Positions 18,825 through 27,836 of a stretch of 64,000 nt of DNA are shown here, piece after piece. Made by a program: the position numbers and the translations under genes. A model generated the notes under the pieces. It did no database searches. It saw only the letters and a program-made list of their open reading frames with translations, and had not been told where the DNA came from. Source of the DNA: Nonlabens sp. Hel1_33_55 (lineage in GTDB: Bacteria > Bacteroidota > Bacteroidia > Flavobacteriales > Flavobacteriaceae); the NCBI RefSeq assembly GCF_900101765.1, contig NZ_LT627735.1, forward strand, positions 3,007,501 through 3,071,500, written 5' to 3'. Within the stretch, counting starts at the first letter, position 1. The number at the start of each line of letters is the position of its first letter.

Positions 18825-18857
18825 TGGTGACGGTTTAGGGTCTTGATTTTAAGGCTG

Positions 18858-18886
18858 CAAATGTAAAACTTATTTCTGTGAGCAAA
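18858..18886 (-). promoter_or_regulatory. Promoter of prs-rplY
   Basis: On the minus strand TTTG, 17 bases, then TACATTTG: an essentially perfect match to the Bacteroidota promoter (TTTG / TAnnTTTG). It ends 33 bases before the prs start. Confidence 0.8.
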
Positions 18887-18909
18887 GATAAAAAGCTGTA
18901 TAAATCGTA

Positions 18910-18938
18910 TTGCAGATTGATATTATTTGCTACTTTTG
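18910..18938 (+). promoter_or_regulatory. Promoter of tRNA-Leu
   Basis: TTG, 18 bases, then TACTTTTG, 15 bases upstream of the mature tRNA 5' end. Matches the TAnnTTTG consensus and spacing. Divergent from the prs promoter and 24 bases away from it. Confidence 0.7.
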
Positions 18939-18953
18939 CCATCCCAATTTTAT

Positions 18954-19035
18954 GCCTCAGTGGTGGAATTGGTAGACACGTTGGATTCAAAATCCAATGC
19001 TGCAAGGCGTGCCGGTTCGATTCCGGCCTGAGGTA
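18954..19035 (+). tRNA. tRNA-Leu (CAA anticodon)
   Basis: Acceptor stem GCCTCAG pairs with CTGAGGT (G-U at the first pair). The anticodon arm is TTGGA/TCCAA around TTCAAAA, giving anticodon CAA. A long variable arm (class II) and a T arm with TTCGATT support leucine identity. No CCA is encoded. It reads TTG codons. Confidence 0.95.
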
Positions 19036-19036
19036 C

Positions 19037-19073
19037 AATAGCCAAGACAAAAATGTCTTGGCTATTTTGTTTT
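19037..19073 (+). terminator. Terminator after tRNA-Leu
   Basis: AATAGCCAAGACA pairs with TGTCTTGGCTATT over 13 bases with a 4-base loop, followed by TTGTTTT. Confidence 0.92.
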
Positions 19074-19217
19074 AGGGCATCAAATAATCTAACCACATAA
19101 TAACTCTTTTGACAAGGTTCAATCTTGAACGCAAAAGTCCCGTTAAATAAAAGGTCAATTGATTTAATTGGAAATGCTGTATTCTAACTTGCCAACTTTA
19201 ATTAATCCAATCACTTT

Positions 19218-21245
19218 TTGCGCTCTAATCTATTTATTACCATCGTTTGCTTTTTGTTTTCCTGCAGTGTTATTGCACAAATCGATACCCTGGAAACCGT
19301 AAGAATTAAAGTCAATCCAGTAATAGATATTGAAAATATTGACGAGTCAGTTCCATTTTCTATTGATTCCAAAAGCTTTACCAATTCTAGACAGCGATTT
19401 CAGCAGCTTTCTTTCAATGAATATCTTGAAGGTGTTCCAGGACTTTTTGTTTTGAGCACCAATAATTATTCTCAAGACTTGAGAATTTCTATAAGAGGAT
19501 TTGGGGCGAGATCAGCTTTTGGGATTCGAGGTATCAAACTAGTTGTTGATGGAATCCCAGAAACCACGCCTGATGGTCAAGGCCAGCTGGATAACTTGAC
19601 CTTATCCATTATAGAGGATTTACAAGTCTTGCGAGGACCAGCTTCTTTGTTGTACGGAAATGCTTCTGGCGGTGTCATCAATATAAATACCATAAGAAAG
19701 GTTGACAGTACGTTTATCCAGGCTGGAACAACCATAGGAAATTATAATATGAACAAGTTCGATATACTAGGCGGTATCAAACATAAAAATGGTTCGACTA
19801 TTATTTCTGGTTCTAGAACAACTACAGATGGCTATCGGGATCAATCTGCATTTGAAACGAACCAGCTGAATGTGAGATCTAATTTTAATTTGGATAATTC
19901 TAGCAGTCTCAATTTGCAGCTAAATTATACAGACAGCCCTATAGCACTTGATGCCGGTGGATTGACGATTGAAGAAGTAAACGATAATAGAAGACAGGCA
20001 CGATCTGCTAATCTCACCTTTGACGGACGGGAACAGGTACGCCAACTCAAAACTGGAATTTCCTATAAAAAGCTATGGAAGCAAATAGGGTTGGAGTCGT
20101 ATGCGTTTTATTCTTACAGAGATTTTGACAACAACCTACCTTTTGAAAATGGCGGTCAGGTAGAATTGTATCGTAACTATTACGGTCATGGAAGTTATTT
20201 GACTTATGAAATGAACGAGTCAAATTATTCGAACAAAATCCAACTTGGATATGCTCTCGCTTTTCAAGCAGATCAGCGACAACGTTTTGACAATTTAAAT
20301 GGTGAACGTGGTGAATCAAACTTTAATCAGCTGGAATCTTTCAATTCTTATGGATTCTATCTGGTGGACAATCTAGAGATCTCGAACTGGAATATTCAAG
20401 GTGGATTGCGATACGATATAAATTCTTTGGAGGCTGATGATCGAACGACAGCTGCAAACAGTAGTCAGCAAAACTTGAATAGTTGGAGTGGTAGTTTGGG
20501 ATTGAGCTACAATCTTGGTAATTCCACTTACATTTTCTCAAACGTATCTACCAGCTTTGAGACACCTGCACTTACTGAATTATCATCAAATCCTAATGGA
20601 GGTACCGGGTTCAATACAGATCTTGACCCGCAGCGAGCCGTGAATTACGAAATAGGATACAGGCAAAACAAAGCCAGATTCAATTGGAATGCAGCCTTGT
20701 TTTATATTAGAACAAGCGATGATTTAGTTCCTTTTGAACTAGCGCAATTTCCCAATCGCACTTTTTTCAGGAACGCTGGTAGTACTAATCGCTATGGACT
20801 AGAGCTATCTGGAAATGTTCTGGTTTCGAACTCCTTTACTTTGAATGGCTCATATACCTATTCTCGTTTTGAATATGATGAATACACCCTAAATGACGAA
20901 AATTTTCAAGGTAATTTACTACCAGGAATTCCTGAACATTTAGCAACACTGGGAATCACTTATCAAGCAGAAAATAAGCTTACCGTTCAATGGAATAATA
21001 CCTATCGAGGTGAACTATTTGCTGACGATGCAAACGCTACTAATGTGAAGTCAGCTTTCATATCAAATATTAATTTAGGATATCCTATTAAATTTGATAA
21101 GCTGCAACTATCGGTAAATGGAGGTATTAATAACCTCTTTGATACATCGTATTTTGATAACGTCCGCATCAATGCTTTTGGAAATCGATACTACGAACCT
21201 GCTCCAGGCATCAATTTTTATACAGGAATCAATCTTCGATTTTAG
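19218..21245 (+). CDS. TonB-dependent outer-membrane receptor
   Basis: 675 residues with a signal peptide ending VIAQ. The plug domain shows LRISIRGFGARSAFGIRGI, VVDGIPETTPDGQGQLDNL and VLRGPASLLYGNASGGVINI; the barrel ends INFYTGINLRF with a C-terminal Phe, typical of outer-membrane beta barrels. It lacks the N-terminal carboxypeptidase-regulatory domain of SusC proteins, so it is a classical siderophore/cofactor-type TonB receptor; FecA-like transport is plausible but the ligand is unknown. Start is TTG at 19218, since an in-frame TAA lies five codons upstream and no ATG precedes the signal peptide. Confidence 0.9.
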   Translation: MRSNLFITIVCFLFSCSVIAQIDTLETVRIKVNPVIDIENIDESVPFSIDSKSFTNSRQRFQQLSFNEYLEGVPGLFVLSTNNYSQDLRISIRGFGARSAFGIRGIKLVVDGIPETTPDGQGQLDNLTLSIIEDLQVLRGPASLLYGNASGGVININTIRKVDSTFIQAGTTIGNYNMNKFDILGGIKHKNGSTIISGSRTTTDGYRDQSAFETNQLNVRSNFNLDNSSSLNLQLNYTDSPIALDAGGLTIEEVNDNRRQARSANLTFDGREQVRQLKTGISYKKLWKQIGLESYAFYSYRDFDNNLPFENGGQVELYRNYYGHGSYLTYEMNESNYSNKIQLGYALAFQADQRQRFDNLNGERGESNFNQLESFNSYGFYLVDNLEISNWNIQGGLRYDINSLEADDRTTAANSSQQNLNSWSGSLGLSYNLGNSTYIFSNVSTSFETPALTELSSNPNGGTGFNTDLDPQRAVNYEIGYRQNKARFNWNAALFYIRTSDDLVPFELAQFPNRTFFRNAGSTNRYGLELSGNVLVSNSFTLNGSYTYSRFEYDEYTLNDENFQGNLLPGIPEHLATLGITYQAENKLTVQWNNTYRGELFADDANATNVKSAFISNINLGYPIKFDKLQLSVNGGINNLFDTSYFDNVRINAFGNRYYEPAPGINFYTGINLRF

Positions 21246-21326
21246 GTAGGAATAAATCGGTTAGGTGTTTTAATAGAGCGCCCTTCTTGTTATATTTCCC
21301 GTTTTAACACAAGTTGATTACAATTG

Positions 21327-21914
21327 ATGAATAATTTTATTTTTTACTTTCTGGAAGGTTTCTGGCATGTGCTTGACCTACAGGCTTATGACCACATCCT
21401 ATTTATTATTTTACTAGCCGTTCCATATCTATTTAATGGATGGCGCAAGCTGTTGCTGCTGGTTACCGCTTTTACCATAGGTCATACTATATCGTTATTG
21501 CTCGTCACTTTTGGAAAGGTTTCATTTTCCACGGCCTATATAGAGTTTCTTATCCCAGTGACCATAGCCGTTACGGCGCTTTATAACATTTTTACTGCTG
21601 GTCGCAGGCACCAGAACAACACACCGTGGCTCACCGCTATCATAGCCGTTTTCTTTGGATTGGTTCATGGTTTTGGATTTTCTGGCGCTTTTCGCATGCT
21701 GGCCTCAGGAACAGATGATAATGTCCTATTGACGCTAGTTGAATTTGCGTTGGGAATCGAGGGCGCACAACTGGTTATCGTCCTGATTGTCTTGATATTA
21801 AACTTTATCTTTACTGGGTTATTTCGTTTTAGTAAACGAGAGTGGTCGCAGATCATTTCAGCTATTATTCTTGGGATCGTAATTCCTATGTTAATCGCAA
21901 GATGGATCTGGTAG
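21327..21914 (+). CDS. HupE/UreJ-like membrane protein
   Basis: 195 residues from ATG 21327 (a TTG one codon upstream is the alternative). About six hydrophobic spans. Motifs YDHILFI near residue 20, TIGHTISL near 50 and the GLVHGFGFSG stretch near 115 match the HupE/UreJ_2 family, whose members are linked to nickel/cobalt uptake in some hydrogenase and urease clusters. No such cluster is present here; in Bacteroidota these genes often stand beside TonB receptors, as here (81 bases downstream of the receptor stop). Metal transport is therefore only an inference. Confidence 0.8.
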   Translation: MNNFIFYFLEGFWHVLDLQAYDHILFIILLAVPYLFNGWRKLLLLVTAFTIGHTISLLLVTFGKVSFSTAYIEFLIPVTIAVTALYNIFTAGRRHQNNTPWLTAIIAVFFGLVHGFGFSGAFRMLASGTDDNVLLTLVEFALGIEGAQLVIVLIVLILNFIFTGLFRFSKREWSQIISAIILGIVIPMLIARWIW

Positions 21915-21939
21915 AATGCGTTGAGGTTGATGATTGTTT

Positions 21940-21955
21940 CGCTTTCGCGAAAGCG
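21940..21955. repeat. Dispersed palindrome, between HupE-like and dCMP deaminase genes
   Basis: Exact CGCTTTCGCGAAAGCG, 25 bases after the HupE-like stop. Confidence 0.97.
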
Positions 21956-22022
21956 AACTAAAAGTAAACCCATCTACACACGACCAAATGACTAGTGGTA
22001 CCAACTTTAACAACCAACTAAT

Positions 22023-22454
22023 TTGAAGCCAGAAAAACAGCACAAATACGATGTAGCCTATCTACGCATGGCTCGAGAATGGGCGCAGCTATCCTACTGT
22101 AAGCGACGCAAAGTAGGTGCGCTTATAGTGCGTGATCGCATGATTATAAGCGATGGTTATAACGGTACGCCCAGTGGTTTTGAGAACTTTTGTGAAGATG
22201 AAGAAGGGTATACTAAATGGTATGTCCTACATGCAGAGGCTAATGCTATATTGAAGGTTGCAGCATCAACACAGTCTTGCACTGGAGCGACATTGTATAT
22301 CACTATGTCGCCTTGCCAGCAATGCAGCAAGCTCATTCATCAAAGTGGCATCAAACGTGTAGTTTACCTTGACGCCTACAAGGATGATAGCGGTTTGCAA
22401 TTCCTTGAAAAAGCAGGCGTTGTTGTAGAGCATATAAACCAACTGGATTCATGA
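22023..22454 (+). CDS. Deoxycytidylate (dCMP) deaminase
   Basis: 143 residues. The zinc-dependent deaminase motifs are HAEANAIL (His and catalytic Glu) and SPCQQCSKLI (PCxxC). GYNGTPSGFENFCED is typical of dCMP deaminases, which supply dUMP for thymidylate synthesis. Start is TTG at 22023; an in-frame TAA lies five codons upstream. The stop overlaps the next gene's ATG by 4 bases, so it is translationally coupled to the S41 protease. Confidence 0.93.
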   Translation: MKPEKQHKYDVAYLRMAREWAQLSYCKRRKVGALIVRDRMIISDGYNGTPSGFENFCEDEEGYTKWYVLHAEANAILKVAASTQSCTGATLYITMSPCQQCSKLIHQSGIKRVVYLDAYKDDSGLQFLEKAGVVVEHINQLDS

Positions 22455-24043
22455 AAAAACAATATCTGTACTATCCACTATTTCTGGGAATCTTCTTTGG
22501 ATTAGGGATCTTGATAGGCAATCTCTTGTCTGTCAATGGTATGGATGATACGTTTACCACAGCGGGAAACCTCAAGAAGCGCAAATTAAACCGACTTATT
22601 GATATCATCGACCAGCGTTATGTGGATGAGGTCAATACAGATAGTATCGTTGATGTGACGGTAAATGGCATCTTGCAAAACCTAGATCCACATTCTGTTT
22701 ACATATCCACAGATCAAGCTGAAGCCGTTGCAGATGACATGCGCGGTAATTTTGTTGGGATTGGGATTAGGTACTTTGTGAATCAAGATACTATCGCTGT
22801 TTTGAGCACCGTAAAAGATGGTCCCAGCGAGAAAGCTGGAATCAAGAGTGGTGACCGTATACTAACAGTAGATGGACGACCATTGTACGGCGATAATAAG
22901 GTTTCAACAGATGAGCTTAAAGGTAAATCTGGTTCCAGGATTACATTAGGAGTTCTCAAACCTGGTGACAGCACAGTATTCAATATTCCAGTCACTCGCG
23001 GTAAAATTGCTATCCAAAGCGTTGATGCAGCTTATATGTTGAACAATAAATTAGGCTACATCAAAGTCAACCGCTTTGCAGAGTCTACGGTCAAGGAATT
23101 CAACCAGGCAATAGATCTATTGAAACGTAAAGGAGCGCAACAGATAGCAGTTGATCTTAGGGACAACCCTGGCGGAGTTCTACAATCTGCTCTTGAAATG
23201 GCAGATGAATTTTTGAAGGATGACCAATTAATGTTGTTTCAAAAAGACCGAAACAATAAAAGGAAAAACAGTTATGCCACTGATTCAGGAGACTTTGAAG
23301 ACAAACCTGTTTTTATATTGATCAATGAGAACAGTGCTAGTGCCAGCGAGGTTGTAGCAGGTGCGTTGCAGGATAATGATAAGGGAACCATTATAGGCAG
23401 ACGCAGTTTTGGTAAAGGATTGGTTCAGCAGGAAATGCAACTGGGTGACGGTAGCGCGGTTAGATTAACCGTCGCAAGATATTACACGCCGACTGGCCGG
23501 AGCATTCAACGACCGTACAATACTGGTAATGAAGATTATTTCAATGAGTATCTGGAACGCTATGAGAACGGTGAATTGCAGGATAAATCCAACATCGAAG
23601 TCAACGACTCACTGAGGTATAGAACTCCTGGCGGCAAGATTGTTTATGGCGGCGGCGGTATCATTCCTGACGTGTTCGTTGCAGGTCCCAAAGGTTATGA
23701 AAATCAAACGCTAGATTATTTTGCGAGAACAGGTTTTGCAGATCGCATGGCTAACGAGTTTTTACGCACGGAAGGTTATTACTTGAGGTCCATGCCTAAA
23801 AAAGAATTCATTGACTCGTACCAGGTTCCAGAAACTCTGTTATTGAAATTTTATCAGAGAGCGCGAAGTGGTAATAACTTGTCTTTAAGATTGACTGGCA
23901 ATAGAGAGTTTATGATGCTGCTTTTAAAAGCTTCCCTCGCAGAACAGCTCTACGGAACAGAATTGAAGATTAAACTCCTCAACACTCAAGATCCCATGAT
24001 TGATAAATTGCTAGAGTTGAGCAAGAGTCAAAAAAGTTCTTAA
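22451..24043 (+). CDS. S41 family C-terminal processing peptidase
   Basis: 530 residues. An N-terminal membrane anchor/signal (about 4-26) is followed by a PDZ domain (about 90-175) containing GIGIRYFVNQD and SGDRILTVDGRPL. The catalytic Ser is about 297 in SASASEVV and the Lys about 322 in FGKGLVQ, 25 residues apart as in Prc. A C-terminal extension of ~130 residues follows. It acts in the periplasm, trimming C-termini of exported proteins. ATGA overlap with the dCMP deaminase gene. Confidence 0.93.
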   Translation: MKKQYLYYPLFLGIFFGLGILIGNLLSVNGMDDTFTTAGNLKKRKLNRLIDIIDQRYVDEVNTDSIVDVTVNGILQNLDPHSVYISTDQAEAVADDMRGNFVGIGIRYFVNQDTIAVLSTVKDGPSEKAGIKSGDRILTVDGRPLYGDNKVSTDELKGKSGSRITLGVLKPGDSTVFNIPVTRGKIAIQSVDAAYMLNNKLGYIKVNRFAESTVKEFNQAIDLLKRKGAQQIAVDLRDNPGGVLQSALEMADEFLKDDQLMLFQKDRNNKRKNSYATDSGDFEDKPVFILINENSASASEVVAGALQDNDKGTIIGRRSFGKGLVQQEMQLGDGSAVRLTVARYYTPTGRSIQRPYNTGNEDYFNEYLERYENGELQDKSNIEVNDSLRYRTPGGKIVYGGGGIIPDVFVAGPKGYENQTLDYFARTGFADRMANEFLRTEGYYLRSMPKKEFIDSYQVPETLLLKFYQRARSGNNLSLRLTGNREFMMLLLKASLAEQLYGTELKIKLLNTQDPMIDKLLELSKSQKSS

Positions 24044-24048
24044 TTCTA

Positions 24049-24240
24049 TTATTGCTGCTCCTTGATTCTATAGGATATAAGCATGATTCCCATTAACAGA
24101 ACAACGCACAATGCAGCGATGATACTGATTACTGCAATCTGGCTCTCGCCAACTAACAGATTGGTAAAATCAAGCTTGAAGACATTAAAAACGATACTGG
24201 CAATACCCAGAATCATAATTGCGTAGAATACGTATTTCAT
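24049..24240 (-). CDS. Small two-span membrane protein
   Basis: 63 residues with two hydrophobic segments (about 3-22 and 35-57) and a short charged C-terminus (YRIKEQQ). It starts 2 bases after the marC stop, so it is probably the second gene of a marC operon. I do not recognise the family; no catalytic motif is present. Coding status rests on the tight spacing and the clean two-helix pattern. Confidence 0.6.
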   Translation of the reverse strand: MKYVFYAIMILGIASIVFNVFKLDFTNLLVGESQIAVISIIAALCVVLLMGIMLISYRIKEQQ

Positions 24241-24242
24241 AA

Positions 24243-24839
24243 CTAGAATAGTTCTTTGATATTAGTCGCAAATAACTTGACGGCTATCGCAAGCAAGATA
24301 ACTCCAAAGATTTTCCTTACCACGTCGATTCCTTGTTTTCCTATAGCTTTTTCAATACGGCCAGAATTTTTCAATACAGCGTAAACAAACACAATATTGA
24401 TTAAAATAGCAGCGATAATGTTGATGGCGTAGTATTCTGACCTTAGGGATAAGACAGATGTCAAGGTTCCAGCTCCAGCAATCAACGGAAAAGCTATGGG
24501 AATTATTGCAGCCGTTTCTGGCTGGTCGTCTTTGTACAGTTGTATTCCTAATATCATTTCTAAAGCAATGAAGAAGATGATAAAAGCTCCTGCTACTGCA
24601 AATGAGTTCACATCTATCCCGATAAGGTTAAGCATGCTCTCACCTATAAACATGAAAACGATCATCAAAATTCCCGCAACGACACTGGCTTTTTCACTCT
24701 GTATATGGCCCACTTTGCGACGTAAGTCAACAATGATAGGGATACTACCTACAATATCAATTACTGCAAATAATATCATGCTAGCCGTGAAGATTTCCTT
24801 GAAATCAATTACTGCAAAAAAGTCGGGAACCATACTCAT
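24243..24839 (-). CDS. MarC family integral membrane protein
   Basis: 198 residues, six hydrophobic spans. ILFAVIDIVGSIPI near the N-terminus and the IPIAFPLIAGAGTLTSVL block (about 111-128) are the diagnostic MarC/UPF0056 segments. Despite the name these proteins are not proven drug-resistance factors; function is unknown. ATG 24839 or the ATG two codons later (24833) could be the start. Confidence 0.9.
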   Translation of the reverse strand: MSMVPDFFAVIDFKEIFTASMILFAVIDIVGSIPIIVDLRRKVGHIQSEKASVVAGILMIVFMFIGESMLNLIGIDVNSFAVAGAFIIFFIALEMILGIQLYKDDQPETAAIIPIAFPLIAGAGTLTSVLSLRSEYYAINIIAAILINIVFVYAVLKNSGRIEKAIGKQGIDVVRKIFGVILLAIAVKLFATNIKELF

Positions 24840-24861
24840 AACAAATCCTTTTTTCGGCGTG

Positions 24862-24869
24862 CAAAAGTA
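24862..24869 (-). promoter_or_regulatory. -7 promoter box upstream of marC-like gene
   Basis: TACTTTTG on the minus strand, 22 bases before the ATG, matches TAnnTTTG. No obvious -33 element. Confidence 0.5.
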
Positions 24870-24974
24870 CTGACTTTAAAAAGGTTGACTGGCAGGTGTA
24901 TAGGTTAAAGTTACGTTACTAAAACCTGAAGTTAGACTGACTGTAAAGAGCTGGTCTTTGGTTTGATCGCATCG

Positions 24975-24982
24975 TATATTTG
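24975..24982 (+). promoter_or_regulatory. -7 promoter box upstream of DUF3109 gene
   Basis: TATATTTG, 18 bases before ATG 25001, matches TAnnTTTG. TTTG occurs at 24957-24960, slightly closer than usual. Confidence 0.55.
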
Positions 24983-25000
24983 CAACTATAAAATAGGACT

Positions 25001-25576
25001 ATGTTTCAGTTAGGGAAAGCCATTGTTTCTGATGATGTTTTGGATAAGGATTTTGTTTGTAATCTGACCGCGTGCAAAGGTATTTGCTGTGTCGCGGGAG
25101 AAGCTGGTGCACCATTGGAGCAAAAAGAACTTGATATTCTTGACAAAGAATATGAAAAAGTGAAACCTTATTTGAGAGCCGAAGGAATTGAGGCGATAGA
25201 ATCTCAAGGAACCTGGATCGAGCGTGAGAATGGCGAGTTGGAAACTCCCTTAGTCAACAATAAAGAATGTGCCTATACCACCTTAAAAGAAGATGGTACC
25301 GCACTTTGCGGCATTGAGGCTGCTTACCGCGATGGAGCCACTCAGTTTTACAAACCACTTTCCTGTCATCTGTATCCCATTAGACTTCAAGAATACACGG
25401 ACTTTACCGCAGTCAACTATCACAAATGGCAGATTTGCGATGATGCCTGTACACTAGGCGAAGAGCTAGGTGTACCTGTCTATAAATTTTTGAAGGAATC
25501 GCTTACGCGAAAATTCGGTAAGAAATGGTATGCAGAATTAGAAGAGATTGCGGAAATGAAGTCGCATAAGTCTTAG
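25001..25576 (+). CDS. DUF3109 family cysteine-rich protein
   Basis: 191 residues. Cysteines are clustered as FVCNLTACKGICC (about 19-31) with further Cys at KECAY, TALCG, LSCHLYPIR and QICDDAC, an arrangement resembling Fe-S or zinc-binding Cys-rich domains (the related YkgJ family is a putative Fe-S/zinc chelator). DUF3109 is common in Bacteroidota and its function is unknown. Monocistronic, with its own promoter box. Confidence 0.85.
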   Translation: MFQLGKAIVSDDVLDKDFVCNLTACKGICCVAGEAGAPLEQKELDILDKEYEKVKPYLRAEGIEAIESQGTWIERENGELETPLVNNKECAYTTLKEDGTALCGIEAAYRDGATQFYKPLSCHLYPIRLQEYTDFTAVNYHKWQICDDACTLGEELGVPVYKFLKESLTRKFGKKWYAELEEIAEMKSHKS

Positions 25577-25667
25577 TTACCAGTTACCAGTCTCAGTTAG
25601 CAGATGGGAGCTAATAGAAAGCTAGCTGTTTGTATGTATGGATAGGCTCAGCACCTTTGGTTCTGTA

Positions 25668-25694
25668 ACGCTGAATTTATTTCAGCGTCTCCTG
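25668..25694 (-). repeat. REP-like hairpin element, copy A
   Basis: ACGCTGAA-TTTAT-TTCAGCGT perfect 8-base stem, followed by CTCCTGA. Read on the minus strand it is CAGGAGACGCTGA..., the same pattern as copy B. Confidence 0.7.
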
Positions 25695-25771
25695 ACTTCA
25701 TAGACAATTCTTGAACCTACTAAATAATCCGCAGCGTGCAGCTGCAAAGCACAATCACCTGAACTTCATTA

Positions 25772-25797
25772 CAGGAGATGCTGACCTACGTCAGCAT
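25772..25797 (+). repeat. REP-like hairpin element, copy B
   Basis: CAGGAG then ATGCTGAC-CTAC-GTCAGCAT, an 8-base stem. Inverted relative to copy A, 77 bases away. Confidence 0.7.
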
Positions 25798-25829
25798 GAC
25801 AATATTAATGAGATCTTTGCGGATTTTGC

Positions 25830-25925
25830 GTGAGGGATAGTAGTGAAAATCCTTTTATCAAGCTATGAGCGAGATAAAAGATTGTAACGAATAGCCCGAC
25901 CGAGGCTATAGCGAGGTCACGCCCA
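25830..25925 (+). other. Structured intergenic element of unknown nature
   Basis: CTTTTATC (25852) pairs with GATAAAAG (25873), then GACC (25898) can pair with GGTC (25915). Contains GTGAGGGATAG and TAACGAATAGCCCGACC, which look conserved-element-like. Could be a small RNA, a repeat remnant or nothing functional. Confidence 0.35.
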
Positions 25926-25990
25926 AATCGAAAGAAAGCACTTTTCGCTACGCAATATTATCTAGGTCAACTCAAGTTCAATCCCATTAA

Positions 25991-26022
25991 AAAACCGTCT
26001 AATTATAATAACTAGACGGCTT
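25991..26022 (-). terminator. Terminator after nrdA
   Basis: On the minus strand GCCGTCTA and TAGACGG-type arms pair around an AT-rich loop, followed by TTTTTTAAT. Confidence 0.85.
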
Positions 26023-26043
26023 ATCAATATTAAAATAGAATCC

Positions 26044-27834
26044 TTAAGCCTCGCAGCTTACACATTCTTTCTTCTGCTTGAACTTCTGTGCGGCGTTCAT
26101 ACTGTGCTGGTAATATAAAGACTTCAAACCTAACTTCCATGCAGTAATGTGGATCTTGTTCACATCTTTAGTCGCCATATCTGGGTGAACGATGATGTTC
26201 ACGGACTGTCCTTGGTCAATGTGATTCTGACGGTTCGCCGCTTGATAGATAATATCCATTTGATCCAGCTCGCTGTATGTTTTGAATACTGCTCTCTCGT
26301 TATCTGTCAAGAAATCAAGATGCTGTACACTACCATCATGGTTGCGTATGTCATGCCATACCTCTTTGGTATTCATTCCTTTTTCTTCCAACAATTCCAC
26401 TAGATATGGATTTTTGATAGTAGTTTTGATTTTGGCAATGTCCTTCACATAAATATTGGACCAGATAGGCTCAATACCTTGAGAAACCTGACCTAAAATA
26501 AATGCACTGGATGTGGTTGGTGCCACAGCGTTAAGTGTTGCATTTCTACGACCGTAGCCCTTAAGCAATTCCGGCTCACCGAATTTTTGCGCCAACTCTT
26601 CACTTGCTTTGTAACTCTTGTCTTTAAGCGCCTTGAATATCTCGCTATTTAAATTGAAAGCTTCCTGACTATTGAAGGGTAGTTTTCTTGACTGCAACAG
26701 CGAGTGCCATCCCAGTGCTCCCAATCCTAAGGAACGGTTGTCCTTAGCAAAATTGTAGGCACGCTCCATAAATAAGAACGTCTGACGATCATCCAGTTTA
26801 TCAGAATCACGGTAAGCTTCCAGTTTTTCCAAGAATTCTGTAATCACAGCATCAAGGAAGTAAACCATTGTTTCTACTGCATCTGTGTCCTTCCACTTAT
26901 CGTAGTGTAACAAGTTTATACTGGACAGTACACAAACGAATGAATACTCATCACTCGATGGTAACATGATTTCTGTACACAAGTTACTTGCATAGATAGG
27001 CATCTTTTTGTCCTGATAGACGTCTGCAGCGTTGTTGTTTGCGTTGTCTGTAAAGAAGATGTAAGGATAGCCCATTTCACCACGAGATTGCAGTACACGT
27101 GCCCAGATGGTACGTTTTTTCTCATCGCCTGCGATCATATCTTCCATCCATGCATTAGTCACCGTCACACCGTGAGTCAACTCTTGAATAGGATTTCCTT
27201 CAGTTCCAATTTCTAGGAACTCGTTAATATCTGGATGTTCTACTGGAAGGTATGGTGAGAAGCGTCCACGACGTACGCTACCTTGACTTACCACATCTAC
27301 CATTGATTCAAACAATCTCATGATATGAACTGCACCAGAGGCTTCACCATTGTTCTTTATCGCAGCACCACGGTGACGAATCTTTCCAAAGTAACCTGAA
27401 GTACCACCTCCTAGCTTAGACATCATCCCAACCTCAGATTGAGAATAAAGAATATTACCTATATCGTCATCGATATGAGAACCAAAACAACTGATAGGCA
27501 AGCCACGACGCTTCCCAAAGTTGGACCACACTGGCGATGCCAGCGAGTAAAACCCTTCACTCATATAACCGAAGAATTTATCTGCATATCCTGGAATTCC
27601 CAAGATCGTTTCTGCACGTTCTGCGATTTCTCTTATGCGACCTTCTGGTGTCGCACCTGGTGTCAAATAACCTGCTTCTAGAAAGTTGCGACTATTTTTA
27701 TTGAGCCATTTAAAACCTTTTTCCTGTTTAGGTTTTGCGGTATTAAGTGCTTCTTTTCTGGCGTCTACCAGTTTTTGATTGGCATCAACTTTTAATTCTT
27801 GTTGTTCTCTTGTCGTGGTATTCTGTTCTTTCAT
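26044..27834 (-). CDS. nrdA: Ribonucleotide reductase large subunit, without ATP-cone
   Basis: 596 residues, clearly shorter than the usual ~750-800 because the N-terminal ATP-cone is absent. Active-site elements are intact: Cys in LPISCFGSH, the NLCTEI loop (Asn-Cys-Glu), and a C-terminal CVSCEA redox pair. It reduces ribonucleotides to deoxyribonucleotides using the radical from NrdB. The ATP-cone is instead found on the adjacent nrdB product, the arrangement described for Leeuwenhoekiella blandensis. nrdB precedes it by 2 bases on the same strand. Confidence 0.96.
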   Translation of the reverse strand: MKEQNTTTREQQELKVDANQKLVDARKEALNTAKPKQEKGFKWLNKNSRNFLEAGYLTPGATPEGRIREIAERAETILGIPGYADKFFGYMSEGFYSLASPVWSNFGKRRGLPISCFGSHIDDDIGNILYSQSEVGMMSKLGGGTSGYFGKIRHRGAAIKNNGEASGAVHIMRLFESMVDVVSQGSVRRGRFSPYLPVEHPDINEFLEIGTEGNPIQELTHGVTVTNAWMEDMIAGDEKKRTIWARVLQSRGEMGYPYIFFTDNANNNAADVYQDKKMPIYASNLCTEIMLPSSDEYSFVCVLSSINLLHYDKWKDTDAVETMVYFLDAVITEFLEKLEAYRDSDKLDDRQTFLFMERAYNFAKDNRSLGLGALGWHSLLQSRKLPFNSQEAFNLNSEIFKALKDKSYKASEELAQKFGEPELLKGYGRRNATLNAVAPTTSSAFILGQVSQGIEPIWSNIYVKDIAKIKTTIKNPYLVELLEEKGMNTKEVWHDIRNHDGSVQHLDFLTDNERAVFKTYSELDQMDIIYQAANRQNHIDQGQSVNIIVHPDMATKDVNKIHITAWKLGLKSLYYQHSMNAAQKFKQKKECVSCEA

Positions 27835-27836
27835 AA

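Larger units (their letters stand above)
25577..26040. other. 464-base intergenic region with inverted repeat-elements and hairpins
   Basis: No credible gene. Contents: two hairpin elements in opposite orientation, a structured stretch at 25830-25925, and the nrdA terminator at the end. The nrdA and DUF3109 genes converge here. Confidence 0.6.
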
